Part shown: one piece after another, positions 46,114 to 56,383 of the stretch
Numbering within the stretch: the first letter of the stretch is position 1
How the letters are laid out: each line of letters begins with the position of its first letter
Origin: Colwellia sp.
Lineage (GTDB): Bacteria > Pseudomonadota > Gammaproteobacteria > Enterobacterales > Alteromonadaceae
DNA: 64,000 nt
NCBI GenBank assembly: GCA_013215385.1
Contig: JABSOY010000010.1
Location: forward strand, 124,001-188,000
Reading direction: 5' to 3'
The notes under the pieces: model-generated
Databases searched by the model: none
Told to the model about the DNA's origin: nothing
Seen by the model: only the letters and a program-made list of their open reading frames with translations
Made by a program: the position numbers and the translations under genes

Positions 46114-48252
46114 ATGAGCGTAGATCTTTCGCAATTTATTCCAAGCTTTTTAGAAGAAAGTTTTGAAGGCCTCGAATTAATGGAATCGAGCTTGCTAAAT
46201 TTAGAGCAAGGTGATGATGAAACGATTAATTCAATTTTTAGAGCTGCCCATTCCATAAAAGGAGGCGCAGGAACCTTTGGTTTTAATGGTGTTACTGAAT
46301 TTACTCATTTAGTTGAAACACTACTTGATGAAATGCGCGATGGTCGGCGTAACATCGAACAAAATGATATTGAAATACTGTTAGAGTCCGTTGATTGCAT
46401 GCGTCTGTTGATTGAAGCCATCAGAGATGAAACCGAATGCGACAGCAATAAAATAACTGAAACGTCAATGTTGTTAGAACATACTTTAGCATTAGACAAC
46501 AGTGTTCCCGCCAATGCCAATGAAAATTCCGTAAGTACATCAGCAAGCGATAGCGACGACGCTTTATCAAAGTGGCAAATAACCTTTATTCCAGAGCACC
46601 ATTTAGTACAAACCGGCAATGACCCGCTATTTTTATTTAATGCTTTAGCTGATTTAGGAGAATTAATATTAGACGCTAATTGCAAAGAACTGCCGGCATT
46701 AAACGATATTGATGCCGAAGAGCTTTATATAAGTTGGCAGCTAACATTATCTTCAAAAGCCAGTGAAGCTGAAATTAGAGAAGTGTTTGAGTGGGTTGCA
46801 GATGAATGCCAATTGGTCATCACTAAAGAAGAAACCATCGATGAACTTGCCTCTATAGAGCCAGAAGCAACGGGAGATTCTTCAAAAGAAGCAATTATAA
46901 ATGGTCAAGTTGAAAGTACAGCTGAGCAACACGTTAGTTCAGCAATTTCTGCAGATAAAAATTCGTCACCGCCCCCCTCTGAGAAAACAGCGAACAAGGC
47001 AAAAAATGACTTAGGCTCAATTCGTGTTGGTGTCGATAAAGTAGATAGTTTAATTAATTTAGTGGGCGAGTTAGTCATTACTCAGTCTATGCTTTCAGAG
47101 CTTGGTAATAATTTTGATTTATCGAAAGTAGAAAAGCTCAATGCAGGATTAGAAGAGTTATTACAAAATACTAAAGAACTACAAGAAAGTGTTATGCGCA
47201 TCCGCATGTTACCGATTAGCTTTGCCTTTAATCGCTTTCCAAGACTCGTTCATGATTTATCTAAAAAAACAGGCAAAGAAATTGAGCTGATTTTAAAAGG
47301 TGAGCAAACCGAATTAGATAAAACAGTGATGGAACAAATTGGCGATCCGTTAGTGCACTTAGTACGTAATGCAGTAGACCATGGTATTGAACCAGCGGAA
47401 GTACGAATTGCCGCGGGTAAATCCCCAAAAGGCACGATTACACTAAATGCATTCCACCAAGGTGGCAATATCGTTATCGAAATTAATGATGACGGTGGCG
47501 GTATCAATCGCCAAGCCGTATTTGATAAAGCCTTAGAGAAAGGCATTGTCGATGCAAGTACCACCTTAACTGATACTCAAATTTTTGATTTGCTCTTCGA
47601 ACCGGGCTTTTCAACAGCGAAAGAACTCAGCGATATTTCTGGCCGTGGTGTTGGTATGGATGTCGTCAAAAAGAATATTCAATCCCTTGGTGGCCGTATC
47701 CAGGTTGAGTCTGAAACTGGTGTCGGCAGTACCTTTAGAATAAATCTTCCGCTTACGCTTGCTATTCTAGATGGGCAGTTGGTCAAGGTAGGCAGTGAAA
47801 CATACATAATCCCATTAATCACCATTGTTGAGTCCTTGCAGCCGCAAAAAGATCTCATCAATCGTGTTTCTGGCGACATGGTTCTTTATCGACTTCGTGA
47901 AGATAATGTCCCCGTTATTCCTATTTACAGTTTATTTAATATTGCTAGTGAATTTAAAGATATCGAGAGCTCTCTATTGGTTGTTGTTGAAGCTGATGGG
48001 CAAAAAATAGGGCTAATGGTTGATGATTTATTAGCACAGCAACAAGTGGTGATAAAAAGTCTCAATGACAACTACCAACAAGTGGAAGGTATTTCAGGGG
48101 CAACTATTTTAGGTGATGGCTCTGTCGCTATGATACTTGATGTTTCTGGCATTATTTTAATGGCGCATAAAAAATCAGAACTTGATCAAAAACACAAAAA
48201 AAATATGCACTTTACGCCAACGCAACAAATATCTGAAGGAGCTAACGTTTAA
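46114..48252 (+). CDS. cheA: Chemotaxis histidine kinase CheA
   Basis: At 712 residues, the domains in order are a P1 Hpt with phospho-His46 in FRAAHSIKGGAGTFGF and a CheY-binding P2-like domain at about 150-250 (WQITFIPEHHLVQTGNDPL). A Pro/Ser linker follows, then P3 dimerisation (IRVGVDKVDSLINLVGELVI), the P4 ATPase (HLVRNAVDHGIE, DDGGGIN, GRGVGMDVV) and a P5 CheW-like domain. It is the central kinase of the array formed with the two CheW proteins and the adjacent receptors. Confidence 0.96.
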   Translation: MSVDLSQFIPSFLEESFEGLELMESSLLNLEQGDDETINSIFRAAHSIKGGAGTFGFNGVTEFTHLVETLLDEMRDGRRNIEQNDIEILLESVDCMRLLIEAIRDETECDSNKITETSMLLEHTLALDNSVPANANENSVSTSASDSDDALSKWQITFIPEHHLVQTGNDPLFLFNALADLGELILDANCKELPALNDIDAEELYISWQLTLSSKASEAEIREVFEWVADECQLVITKEETIDELASIEPEATGDSSKEAIINGQVESTAEQHVSSAISADKNSSPPPSEKTANKAKNDLGSIRVGVDKVDSLINLVGELVITQSMLSELGNNFDLSKVEKLNAGLEELLQNTKELQESVMRIRMLPISFAFNRFPRLVHDLSKKTGKEIELILKGEQTELDKTVMEQIGDPLVHLVRNAVDHGIEPAEVRIAAGKSPKGTITLNAFHQGGNIVIEINDDGGGINRQAVFDKALEKGIVDASTTLTDTQIFDLLFEPGFSTAKELSDISGRGVGMDVVKKNIQSLGGRIQVESETGVGSTFRINLPLTLAILDGQLVKVGSETYIIPLITIVESLQPQKDLINRVSGDMVLYRLREDNVPVIPIYSLFNIASEFKDIESSLLVVVEADGQKIGLMVDDLLAQQQVVIKSLNDNYQQVEGISGATILGDGSVAMILDVSGIILMAHKKSELDQKHKKNMHFTPTQQISEGANV

Positions 48253-48776
48253 TGGATATTCAAATGTTAGCAGAAGAGATTCCTGTTGAAGGTGAGCACT
48301 CCCTTGAAGGAATTGATTTTATCACCAGTGGTGAGCAGTATCTTGCCTTTTTATTGGGCGAGGAACAATACGCGATAGATATTCTCTGCGTTGAAGAGAT
48401 CCGCAGTTGGGAAAATCCAACGCAAATTCCTAATTCGCCGAATTATATTAAAGGTGTCATTAATATGCGCGGCATTATTGTCCCGATTGTTGATTTACGC
48501 ATGAAGTTCAATATAGGTAAAGTCACTTATACCGATACAACGGTTGTCATTGTCTTAACTGTCGAAACAACAGATAAAACGCGCACGATAGGTTTTGTCG
48601 TTGATGCCGTATCAGATGTTCTGAATGTTGATAAAAGTGAAATAAAACCTGCGCCAGCATTTGGTGGTTATGTCCCTCAAAATTACCTTGAAGGCTTAGT
48701 TAATGCCGGCGATAACGTAGTGACGATACTCAATGTTAAAGCGTTACAAGCGGTTGAACCGCATAAATTAAGTTAA
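48252..48776 (+). CDS. cheW: CheW adaptor 1
   Basis: The 174-residue single CheW domain begins after a 25-residue leader (YLAFLLGEEQYAIDILCVEEI ... IPNSPNYIKGVINMRGIIVPIVDLR). It couples receptors to CheA. Its start overlaps the cheA stop (TAATG). It is followed by a second, diverged cheW, the duplicate arrangement also seen in Vibrio cluster III. Confidence 0.94.
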   Translation: MDIQMLAEEIPVEGEHSLEGIDFITSGEQYLAFLLGEEQYAIDILCVEEIRSWENPTQIPNSPNYIKGVINMRGIIVPIVDLRMKFNIGKVTYTDTTVVIVLTVETTDKTRTIGFVVDAVSDVLNVDKSEIKPAPAFGGYVPQNYLEGLVNAGDNVVTILNVKALQAVEPHKLS

Positions 48777-48800
48777 ATTGGCAATGTGAAGGAAGATACC

Positions 48801-49337
48801 ATGGAACAAGAACAAGAATATCTCACCTTTATCCTTAATGGCGAAGAATATGGTGTTGATATTTTATGTGTACAAGAGATAAGGGTATGGAGTTCAGTAA
48901 CCGAGTTGCCAAATAAACCTGATTATATCAAAGGGGTTATTAATCTGCGCGGTATTATTATTCCAATTATCGACTTACGTCAGCGGTTTGGAATTGAACC
49001 CCTTGAATATAACGAACAAACCGTCACCATTATTTTACGTAATCAAGATGCCAAAAGGCCAATGGTCGTCGGTCTTATTATTGATGCTGTTTCTGAAGTG
49101 TATAAGTTTAATAAGAAATCAATTCGTAAAGCGCCAGCTTTTGGTAACAAGGTCGATAGTTGCTTTTTAAAAGGTTTAGCGTCTATAGATGAAAAACTTA
49201 TTATCCTTTTAGACACCACGACTTTATTAGATCAAGACGAAATGTACCGTACCGATAATAAACCCAGTTCAACGAAACAAATTTCCAGTGATAGCCAGGA
49301 AGAACGTCCTTTCGCTGATGCAGAACAAAGTAGCTAA
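48801..49337 (+). CDS. CheW adaptor 2
   Basis: A second CheW domain: [41 protein letters not shown] and [13 protein letters not shown]. It has a 30-residue Ser/Gln-rich C-terminal tail absent from CheW 1. The ATG at 48801 ([10 protein letters not shown]) with AAGGAAG upstream is preferred over the GTG at 48786. The two CheW proteins differ enough to favour different receptors or ring positions. Confidence 0.93.
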   Translation: MEQEQEYLTFILNGEEYGVDILCVQEIRVWSSVTELPNKPDYIKGVINLRGIIIPIIDLRQRFGIEPLEYNEQTVTIILRNQDAKRPMVVGLIIDAVSEVYKFNKKSIRKAPAFGNKVDSCFLKGLASIDEKLIILLDTTTLLDQDEMYRTDNKPSSTKQISSDSQEERPFADAEQSS

Positions 49338-49363
49338 CAAAAATAGATAATGGAGCAATATTT

Positions 49364-52300
49364 ATGACCCCCAAACAAATAAGTTTAGTGCAAGAAAGCT
49401 GGGCAAAAGTTAAACCTATTGCTCCTCAAGCGGCAGAAATTTTTTATAATACTTTGTTCGAAATGGACCCTTCGCTAAAACCTCTATTTAAAAACGATAT
49501 GACCGAGCAAGGTACTAAATTAATGACCATGCTTGATACCGCGGTGAAGTTGCTCAATAGCCCGGATAAATTAATTCCAGCAGTAGAAAAGTTAGGGGTA
49601 AGACATGTCGACTACGGCGTTACTGCGGCTCATTACGATACCGTTGGCGCCGCGTTACTAAAAACACTCGAAGTCGGTTTAGGTGATGCCTTTACCCCAA
49701 CCGTTAAAAAAGCATGGACGGCGGTTTATACCGTTTTAGCAACCACGATGATAGCAGCAGCTGATGCAAGCATCGCTGAAAAAAAACAATCAACAGGAAC
49801 TACTATGAGCAACAGTAATAACGAACAAAATGCATTTATTCAATCAGCTTTAGATCAGTCTGGCACTGCTGTTATGATGATTGATAGAGACTTTATTATT
49901 ACCTATGCCAATGAGAGCACCATGAAGTTGCTTAAAATCCACGAAGCAACATTTCAGAAAAAATGGCCGAGTTTTGTCGCCAATAAAGACGATATTATCG
50001 GTTTTTGCATCGATGGTTTTCATACCAATCCTGCCCATCAACGTGAGTTGCTCGCAGACCCTAAGAACTTACCTTACAGCACAGATATTGAAATCGAACA
50101 TTTGACCATGGAATTAAATGTTACCGCGATTATGAGTGCTGATAATAAATATATTGGTAATTCACTTGAATGGAGCGACGTTACTGACATAAGAGCTAGC
50201 AGTGACAAGGCAGTACAATTGCAAGGTGCCATTGACCAATCTAATACCCCCAATATGATGATTGACCGTGATTTTTTAATAACCTATGCCAATAAAGCAA
50301 CCTTTGATTTATTAAAAGAACATGAAGCGGTCTTTGCAGCAAGTTTTCCAGGCTTTAAAGCCGATGAAGAGGCGATTATTGGCGCTTGTATTGATGGTTT
50401 TCATAAAGACCCGGCCCATCAACGCAAACTGTTAGACGATCCAAATAATTTACCTTGGCAAACCGACATTCAAGTGCAGCATTTAACCTTTGAATTAAAT
50501 GTTACCGCGATTATGAATACTGCTGGCGAATATATAGGTAATTCACTTGAGTGGAATAATGTCACGCAAGTCAGGGTTGATGCAGACAAAGCCATACAAT
50601 TACAAGGTGCCATTGACCAATCTAATACGCCAACGATGATGATTGACCGCGACTTTTTGATCACTTACGCCAATAAAGCGACCTTTGCTTTATTAAAAGA
50701 AAATGAAGCGGTCTTTGCAGCAAGTTTTCCCGGCTTTAAAGCCGATGAAGACGCGATTATTGGCGCTTGTATTGATGGCTTTCATAAAAAACCGGCCCAT
50801 CAACGAAAACTGTTAGACGATCCAAACAATTTACCGTGGCAAACCGACATTCAAGTGCAGCATTTAACCTTTGAATTAAATGTTACCGCGATTATGAATT
50901 CAGCGGGTGAGTATATAGGTAATTCACTTGAGTGGAGTAATGTCACGCAAGTTAGAGTTGATGCTGACAAAGCCATACAATTGCAAGGTGCCATTGACCA
51001 ATCTAATACGCCAAACATGATGATTGACCGTGATTTCATCATTACCTACGCCAATAAAGCAACCTTTACGCTATTAAAAGACAATGAAGAGACTTTTGCT
51101 AAATCTTTCCCCGGATTTAAAGCCGATGAAGACGCGATTATTGGTGCTTGTATTGATGGCTTTCATAAAAATCCGGCCCATCAACGAAAACTGTTAGACG
51201 ATCCAAACAATTTACCGTGGCAAACCGACATTCAAGTGCAGCATTTAACCTTTGAATTAAATGTCACCGCGATTATGGACTCAGCGGGTGAGTATATTGG
51301 TAACTCACTTGAGTGGAGTGATGTCACGCAAGTCAGAAGTTCTGCTGATAAGGCCATACAATTGCAAGGGGCCATTGATCAATCTAATACCCCAACGATG
51401 ATGATTGACCGCGATTTCATCATTACCTACGCCAATAAAGCAACCTTTACGCTATTAAAAGACAATGAAGAAACGTTTGCTAAATCTTTCCCCGGATTTA
51501 AAGCCGATGAAGACGCGATTATTGGCGCTTGTATTGATGGTTTTCATAAAAATCCGGCCCATCAACGAAAACTTCTTGACGATCCAAATAATTTACCGTG
51601 GCAAACCGACATTCAAGTGCAGCATTTAACCTTTGAATTAAATGTCACCGCGATTATGGATGCTGCAGGCAATTATATTGGTAACTCGCTTGAGTGGGGT
51701 GATGTCACGCAAGTAAGAGCTGCCGCTAACAAGTCAGTGCAATTACAAGGCGCCATCGACCAATCTAATACGGCTACTATGATGATTGACCGTGACTTCT
51801 TGATCACCTATGGCAATAAAGCGACCTTTACTTTATTAAAAGAGAATGAAGAGGTTTTCGCCAAAGCATTTCCTGGTTTTAAAGCCGATGAAGGCTCGAT
51901 TATCGGCGCTTGTATCGATGGTTTTCATAAAAATCCGGCCCATCAACGAAAATTATTAGACGATCCAAACAACTTACCATGGCAAACCGATATTAAAGTG
52001 ATGCATTTAACCTTTGAATTAAATGTTACCGCGATTATGGATGCGGCAGGCGATTACATTGGTAATTCACTTGAGTGGCAAAATGTTACTGCCGCACGAG
52101 AAAAGTCTATTGAAGTCGGGCGATTAACCTCGACCCTGGAAGGCATGACCACGAATGTGATGATGGCCGATACTACCGGTCTAATTGTTTACGCTAACCC
52201 TTCCGTCTGTACAATGTTGAGACGCCGCGAAGCTAAAATTCAAACGGTTTTACCGTCATTTAGTGTCGCGACTATGGTCGGAACTAATTTTGATTCTTTC

Positions 52301-53680
52301 CATGCTAACCCTGCGCATCAACAAAACTTATTAGGTAACCCTGATAACTTGCCATACGACACCGAAATTAATGTTGCTGGGCTAACCTTTCAATTAATCG
52401 CCATCGCTTTAAGAGATGAAGAAGGAAACCATGTTGGCACCGCAGTGCAATGGCTCGATTTAACTGAAGAAAAAGATGCACAAGCGCAAGTTGAAAGTAT
52501 GATCAGTGATGCCATTTCAGGTCAGTTAGATACCCGCATTGAAACCGCAGATTATACCGGCTTTATGAAAGGGCTTGGTGACAATATCAACAATTTAATG
52601 AACGCAATTGTCGAGCCTATTAATGAAGCGATTAATGTTGCACAAGCGCTGTCCGATGGCGACTTGTCACAAACGATGGACGGTGAATATGCCGGAGAGT
52701 TTTTAGCGCTGGCGAATGCTATGAATGGCTCTATTGAAAACTTAAGTAATATGGTTACTGAAATACGCTCAGCTTCAACCAATGTTTTTGATTCAGCAAG
52801 AGAAATTGCTGAAGGTAATAATGAACTAAGCCATAGAACTGAGTCGCAAGCATCAAGCTTAGAAGAAACGGCTTCGGCAATGGAAGAGCTGACCAGCACG
52901 GTACAACAAAATGCAGAAAATGCTTCCGAAGCAAGTCGTTTATCAACTTCGGTGATGACCAAAGCCAGCAATGGTGGCGAGGTGGTGAAAAGTGCAATAA
53001 CCGCGATGAGTGATATTAATAAGTCGAGTAAAAAAATTGCCGACATTATTAGTGTTATTGACGAAATTGCCTTCCAAACCAACTTATTGGCACTAAATGC
53101 TGCAGTAGAAGCGGCCAGAGCAGGTGAACAAGGCCGAGGTTTTGCAGTAGTTGCCGCCGAAGTTCGTAACTTAGCGCAACGTTCAGCAGGAGCGGCAAAA
53201 GAAATTAAAGGCTTAATTAACGACAGTGTTGAAGCCGTAGGGCAAGGAACAAAACTGGTTGATGAAACCGGACAAACCTTTACTGAATTAGTAACCGCCA
53301 TCGAAGAAGTTGGCAAAATGATTAGCGATATAGACAGTGCGGGTAAAGAGCAGTCAGCGGGTATCGGTGAAGTGAGTGCCGCGGTTAGTCAAATGGATGA
53401 AATGACTCAACAAAATGCAGCATTAGTGGAAGAGGCCGCCGCGTCAAGTAAATCAATGGAAGAGCAGTCTCAACTACTACTTGACCAAGTTGCTTTCTTT
53501 AATGATGGTGAAGAAGAAGTCCCAGAAATTAAAACCCCAGTACGTCGTTCAAGACCTGGTGTTAAAAAGCCAACTCGACCTGCTGCCAGAGCTACCTCTA
53601 GACCTGCTGCCAGAACAGCGCCTAAATCAAAAAGTAGGAGAACAAAAACAGAAACTGACCAAGAATGGGAAGAGTTTTAG
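49364..53680 (+). CDS. Globin-PAS(x7)-HAMP-MCP soluble chemoreceptor
   Basis: A 1438-residue receptor with no transmembrane segment. Residues 1-140 are a bacterial single-domain globin with Phe42 (CD1), Gln49 (E7) and proximal His81 (GVRHVDYG). Residues 158-919 are six PAS units of exactly 127 residues. A seventh, diverged PAS is at 920-1045. HAMP-like segments (about 1050-1140) precede the MCP signalling hairpin ([21 protein letters not shown]). The C-terminus is Arg/Pro-rich and ends EWEEF, a CheR-docking pentapeptide like that of Aer2. Each PAS has FHxNPAHQ (FHxxPAHQ in units 2 and 3) and a C-terminal EW/QW Trp, as in Aer2 haem-PAS domains. Gas sensing through several haems is the inferred role. 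AATGGAGC precedes the ATG. Confidence 0.93.
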   Translation: MTPKQISLVQESWAKVKPIAPQAAEIFYNTLFEMDPSLKPLFKNDMTEQGTKLMTMLDTAVKLLNSPDKLIPAVEKLGVRHVDYGVTAAHYDTVGAALLKTLEVGLGDAFTPTVKKAWTAVYTVLATTMIAAADASIAEKKQSTGTTMSNSNNEQNAFIQSALDQSGTAVMMIDRDFIITYANESTMKLLKIHEATFQKKWPSFVANKDDIIGFCIDGFHTNPAHQRELLADPKNLPYSTDIEIEHLTMELNVTAIMSADNKYIGNSLEWSDVTDIRASSDKAVQLQGAIDQSNTPNMMIDRDFLITYANKATFDLLKEHEAVFAASFPGFKADEEAIIGACIDGFHKDPAHQRKLLDDPNNLPWQTDIQVQHLTFELNVTAIMNTAGEYIGNSLEWNNVTQVRVDADKAIQLQGAIDQSNTPTMMIDRDFLITYANKATFALLKENEAVFAASFPGFKADEDAIIGACIDGFHKKPAHQRKLLDDPNNLPWQTDIQVQHLTFELNVTAIMNSAGEYIGNSLEWSNVTQVRVDADKAIQLQGAIDQSNTPNMMIDRDFIITYANKATFTLLKDNEETFAKSFPGFKADEDAIIGACIDGFHKNPAHQRKLLDDPNNLPWQTDIQVQHLTFELNVTAIMDSAGEYIGNSLEWSDVTQVRSSADKAIQLQGAIDQSNTPTMMIDRDFIITYANKATFTLLKDNEETFAKSFPGFKADEDAIIGACIDGFHKNPAHQRKLLDDPNNLPWQTDIQVQHLTFELNVTAIMDAAGNYIGNSLEWGDVTQVRAAANKSVQLQGAIDQSNTATMMIDRDFLITYGNKATFTLLKENEEVFAKAFPGFKADEGSIIGACIDGFHKNPAHQRKLLDDPNNLPWQTDIKVMHLTFELNVTAIMDAAGDYIGNSLEWQNVTAAREKSIEVGRLTSTLEGMTTNVMMADTTGLIVYANPSVCTMLRRREAKIQTVLPSFSVATMVGTNFDSFHANPAHQQNLLGNPDNLPYDTEINVAGLTFQLIAIALRDEEGNHVGTAVQWLDLTEEKDAQAQVESMISDAISGQLDTRIETADYTGFMKGLGDNINNLMNAIVEPINEAINVAQALSDGDLSQTMDGEYAGEFLALANAMNGSIENLSNMVTEIRSASTNVFDSAREIAEGNNELSHRTESQASSLEETASAMEELTSTVQQNAENASEASRLSTSVMTKASNGGEVVKSAITAMSDINKSSKKIADIISVIDEIAFQTNLLALNAAVEAARAGEQGRGFAVVAAEVRNLAQRSAGAAKEIKGLINDSVEAVGQGTKLVDETGQTFTELVTAIEEVGKMISDIDSAGKEQSAGIGEVSAAVSQMDEMTQQNAALVEEAAASSKSMEEQSQLLLDQVAFFNDGEEEVPEIKTPVRRSRPGVKKPTRPAARATSRPAARTAPKSKSRRTKTETDQEWEEF
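49835..52120 (+). repeat. Six tandem 381-bp repeats encoding PAS units
   Basis: The units start at 49835, 50216, 50597, 50978, 51359 and 51740, each exactly 381 bp with no indels. Units 2-6 are highly similar; units 4 and 5 share a long identical stretch from the MIDRDF codons to the ADEDAIIG codons. Unit 1 is clearly older. This fits repeated duplication and gene conversion in frame. Confidence 0.95.
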
Positions 53681-53692
53681 GACGAGTTAGCC

Positions 53693-54538
53693 ATGACGCA
53701 ACGAGATAAAGCGTATCAGTTAAGTAATCACGATTTTAGCTTTCTCTGTCAGTTTGTTTACGACATTGCTGGTATTGTTCTTAATACCAGCAAACGTGAA
53801 ATGGTTTATCGGCGGCTGACCCGCATTATTCGCGAGCGTAAATTAGCTTCATTCACTGAGTACTGTGACTTATTGAGGAAGGAACCAGAAAAAGAGAAAG
53901 ATTACTTTATCAATGCGATTACCACGAACTTAACCAGTTTCTTTCGTGAGCAACATCATTTTGACTATATGACTCAACATGAATTGCCAAAGTTAATTCG
54001 TAACAGTTTGTCGCATCACAAACGTTTAAGAATTTGGTCGTCTGCAAGCTCAACAGGAGAAGAACCCTACAGTATAGCTATTACCGTATTTGAGGCGATG
54101 AAAGACCAATTAAGTCAATGGAATTTGAAAATATTAGCGACAGATATAGACAGTAATGTTTTAGATACCGGTAGAAAAGGAATTTATGATGAACGTCGTA
54201 TTGAAGATGTGCCGAGAAAGTTTAAAGAAAAATACTTTCATAAAGGCGTGGGTAAAAATTCGAGTAAGGTGAAAGTAGACAAACAATTACAGCAGCTTAT
54301 TACTTTTAAATCGCTAAATTTATTACATGATTGGCCAATAAAAGGGCCATTTGACATTATCTTTTGTCGTAACGTTATTATTTATTTTGATAAAAAAACG
54401 CAACAAGAACTTTTTGCTCGTTTTTATGAAATGTTAACACCAGGTGGACTCTTAATTCTGGGGCATAGTGAAAATTTAGGAGAATACCAAGCACATTTTG
54501 AAAATGTTGGTCGCACGATCTTTAGAAAAGCATTTTAG
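53693..54538 (+). CDS. cheR: Chemoreceptor methyltransferase CheR
   Basis: The N-terminal helical domain (FSFLCQFVYDIAGIVLNTSKREMVYRRL, in part) contacts receptor glutamates. The SAM-binding domain has IWSSASSTGEEPYSIA, ILATDIDSNVLDTG and IFCRNVIIYFD. The length of 281 residues is normal. A beta-subdomain that binds xWxxF pentapeptides is expected at the insertion around 215-235. It lies 12 bp after the receptor gene, whose EWEEF tail is its probable docking site. Confidence 0.95.
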   Translation: MTQRDKAYQLSNHDFSFLCQFVYDIAGIVLNTSKREMVYRRLTRIIRERKLASFTEYCDLLRKEPEKEKDYFINAITTNLTSFFREQHHFDYMTQHELPKLIRNSLSHHKRLRIWSSASSTGEEPYSIAITVFEAMKDQLSQWNLKILATDIDSNVLDTGRKGIYDERRIEDVPRKFKEKYFHKGVGKNSSKVKVDKQLQQLITFKSLNLLHDWPIKGPFDIIFCRNVIIYFDKKTQQELFARFYEMLTPGGLLILGHSENLGEYQAHFENVGRTIFRKAF

Positions 54539-54600
54539 TTCTTTAAGCAACAAATAAAATGTAGCGTCGTTTGGTCGTAAGGGAGTAAACAATAAGTATT

Positions 54601-55266
54601 ATGGTAATAAATAGGAAAAACAATACTCATGTTGAGCTATGTTTAAAGCACTGTTTACCCATTTTCTCACATGTGAATCATTATTGGGATCAAAAGCGTG
54701 AGCAAGTTATTGCGAAAATATTACCTGGTGAGTTTTACATGACTCGCGAAAATGTGGCGATAGCAACAACCTTAGGTTCATGTGTTTCGGCGTGCATTTG
54801 GGATGAACATGTAGGTATTGGTGGTATGAATCATTTTATGTTGCCACTCACGGACAAAGAGGCCCATGAAGTTGATTGGGGCCAACGGGGTATGGCATCA
54901 GATGCAACTCGTTATGGAAACTTTGCCATGGAGCATTTAATTAACATGATTTTAAAATGTGGTGGCCGAAAAATAAATTTGCGAGCAAAGGTCTTTGGCG
55001 GCGGCAAGGTATTAAAACAAATGTCTGATGTCGGTGATAAGAACATTAAATTTGTCCTGCAATATCTTGAAGACGAAGCTATACCGGTTGAAAGTTCTGA
55101 TCTAGGCTCTTTTTATCCGCGAAAAGTTCTATTTGAACCCTATAGCGGTCGAGCCTATGTTAAAACCATTGATAACCTGCATAACGATACCATTGTTCGT
55201 CGAGAAAGTGATTATCGTACTCGGATTGATCAAGCTCCTGTAGAAGGTGACGTAGAGCTATTTTAA
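54601..55266 (+). CDS. cheD: Chemoreceptor glutamine deamidase CheD
   Basis: The catalytic Cys is in TTLGSCVSACIWD and the His in GIGGMNHFMLP; FGGGKVL and VESSDLGSFYPRKVLFEPYSGRA also match CheD (quoted in parts). There is an N-terminal extension of about 40 residues. The C-terminus ends PVEGDVELF, resembling the tails of two other proteins in this operon. It deamidates receptor glutamines to adjust adaptation. Confidence 0.93.
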   Translation: MVINRKNNTHVELCLKHCLPIFSHVNHYWDQKREQVIAKILPGEFYMTRENVAIATTLGSCVSACIWDEHVGIGGMNHFMLPLTDKEAHEVDWGQRGMASDATRYGNFAMEHLINMILKCGGRKINLRAKVFGGGKVLKQMSDVGDKNIKFVLQYLEDEAIPVESSDLGSFYPRKVLFEPYSGRAYVKTIDNLHNDTIVRRESDYRTRIDQAPVEGDVELF

Positions 55267-55285
55267 TAACAATAATGGACTTAGG

Positions 55286-56383
55286 ATGTTAAAAATAATG
55301 AAACCAATCAAAGTATTAATTGTTGATGACTCTTCGGTTATTCGTGCAGTAATTAATGAAGTATTGAAAGGTGACCCTGAAATTGAGGTTGTTGGTGAAG
55401 CTAAAGATCCTATTGTTGCCCGTGATAAAATTAAAAACCTGAATCCAGACGTACTGACCTTAGATATTGAAATGCCAAAAATGGATGGTATTACCTTCTT
55501 GAAAAATTTAATGCGTTTGCGGCCAATGCCAGTGGTCATGTTGTCAACATTAACCACAAAAGGCGCTGATACCACACTCGAGGCACTTGAAGTTGGCGCG
55601 ATAGACTTTATTGCCAAACCAAGTTTTGAAGAGTTAATCGCCAATAAGGCAAACTTTAAAAAGTCGTTGCTCCGAAAAATAAAATTTGCTGCCAGCATAG
55701 ATCAAAAAAATTATAAATTAAATTCTGTTATTACCAAGGTTGATAATACTAAAATATTAGCTTTTCCTGGCTGCAAACGGTCAAACCACTTGATTGCTAT
55801 TGGCGCTTCAACGGGGGGAACAGAAGCGATTAAAACGATTATCACCCAATTACCCAGTAATTCTCCTCCGGTGGTTATTACTCTTCATATTCCTCAAACC
55901 TTTAGTGCACGGTTTGCTGAGCGAATTAATGATTATTGCGCAGTAAATGTACAAGAAGCAAAACACGGTCAAAAAATTAAAGCCGGTAATGTTTATATTG
56001 CTCCCGGTAATATGCACCTTAAAATTGAGAGTAAAAGTGGTGCATTATTTTGCACTTTAGATGACTCAGCAGAAGTGAACCGTCATAAACCATCGGTTGA
56101 TATGCTATTTAACTCACTAGAGCCATTAGCCAGTAATGTACAGGCAGTATTACTAACCGGTATGGGACAAGATGGTGCTGAAGGTCTACTCAACTTAAAA
56201 GAAAATGGCGCAATGACTATTATTCAAGATAAAGCCAGTAGCTTAGTCTGGGGCATGCCTGGTCGCGCGCATGCCTTAAATGCACATATCAGAGAATATG
56301 CTTTAGTTGATATAGCTAAACATCTTTTAAAGTTCTCTCTACTTGAACGTAGTGCTATGAAGGAGGCACTTAATGCAAAATAA
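55286..56383 (+). CDS. cheB: Protein-glutamate methylesterase CheB
   Basis: The N-terminal receiver ([12 protein letters not shown] in [14 protein letters not shown] in FIAKPSF) is linked to a methylesterase. Its triad is visible: Ser in [11 protein letters not shown], His in [16 protein letters not shown] and Asp in [12 protein letters not shown]. The length of 365 residues is normal. The start may be 55286 or the in-frame ATG at 55298 (MKPIKVLIV). It overlaps the next gene by 11 bp. Confidence 0.95.
   Translation: MLKIMKPIKVLIVDDSSVIRAVINEVLKGDPEIEVVGEAKDPIVARDKIKNLNPDVLTLDIEMPKMDGITFLKNLMRLRPMPVVMLSTLTTKGADTTLEALEVGAIDFIAKPSFEELIANKANFKKSLLRKIKFAASIDQKNYKLNSVITKVDNTKILAFPGCKRSNHLIAIGASTGGTEAIKTIITQLPSNSPPVVITLHIPQTFSARFAERINDYCAVNVQEAKHGQKIKAGNVYIAPGNMHLKIESKSGALFCTLDDSAEVNRHKPSVDMLFNSLEPLASNVQAVLLTGMGQDGAEGLLNLKENGAMTIIQDKASSLVWGMPGRAHALNAHIREYALVDIAKHLLKFSLLERSAMKEALNAK

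Noticed and set aside
49835-52120. Possible CRISPR or satellite array
   Set aside because: The 381-bp units are coding, in frame and without spacers; they are PAS domains.
52552-53316. 254-codon antisense ORF inside the receptor gene
   Set aside because: It is a shadow of the MCP signalling domain; composition (Ser/Ala/Leu-rich) follows from the codon pattern of the sense strand, and no start signal is seen.
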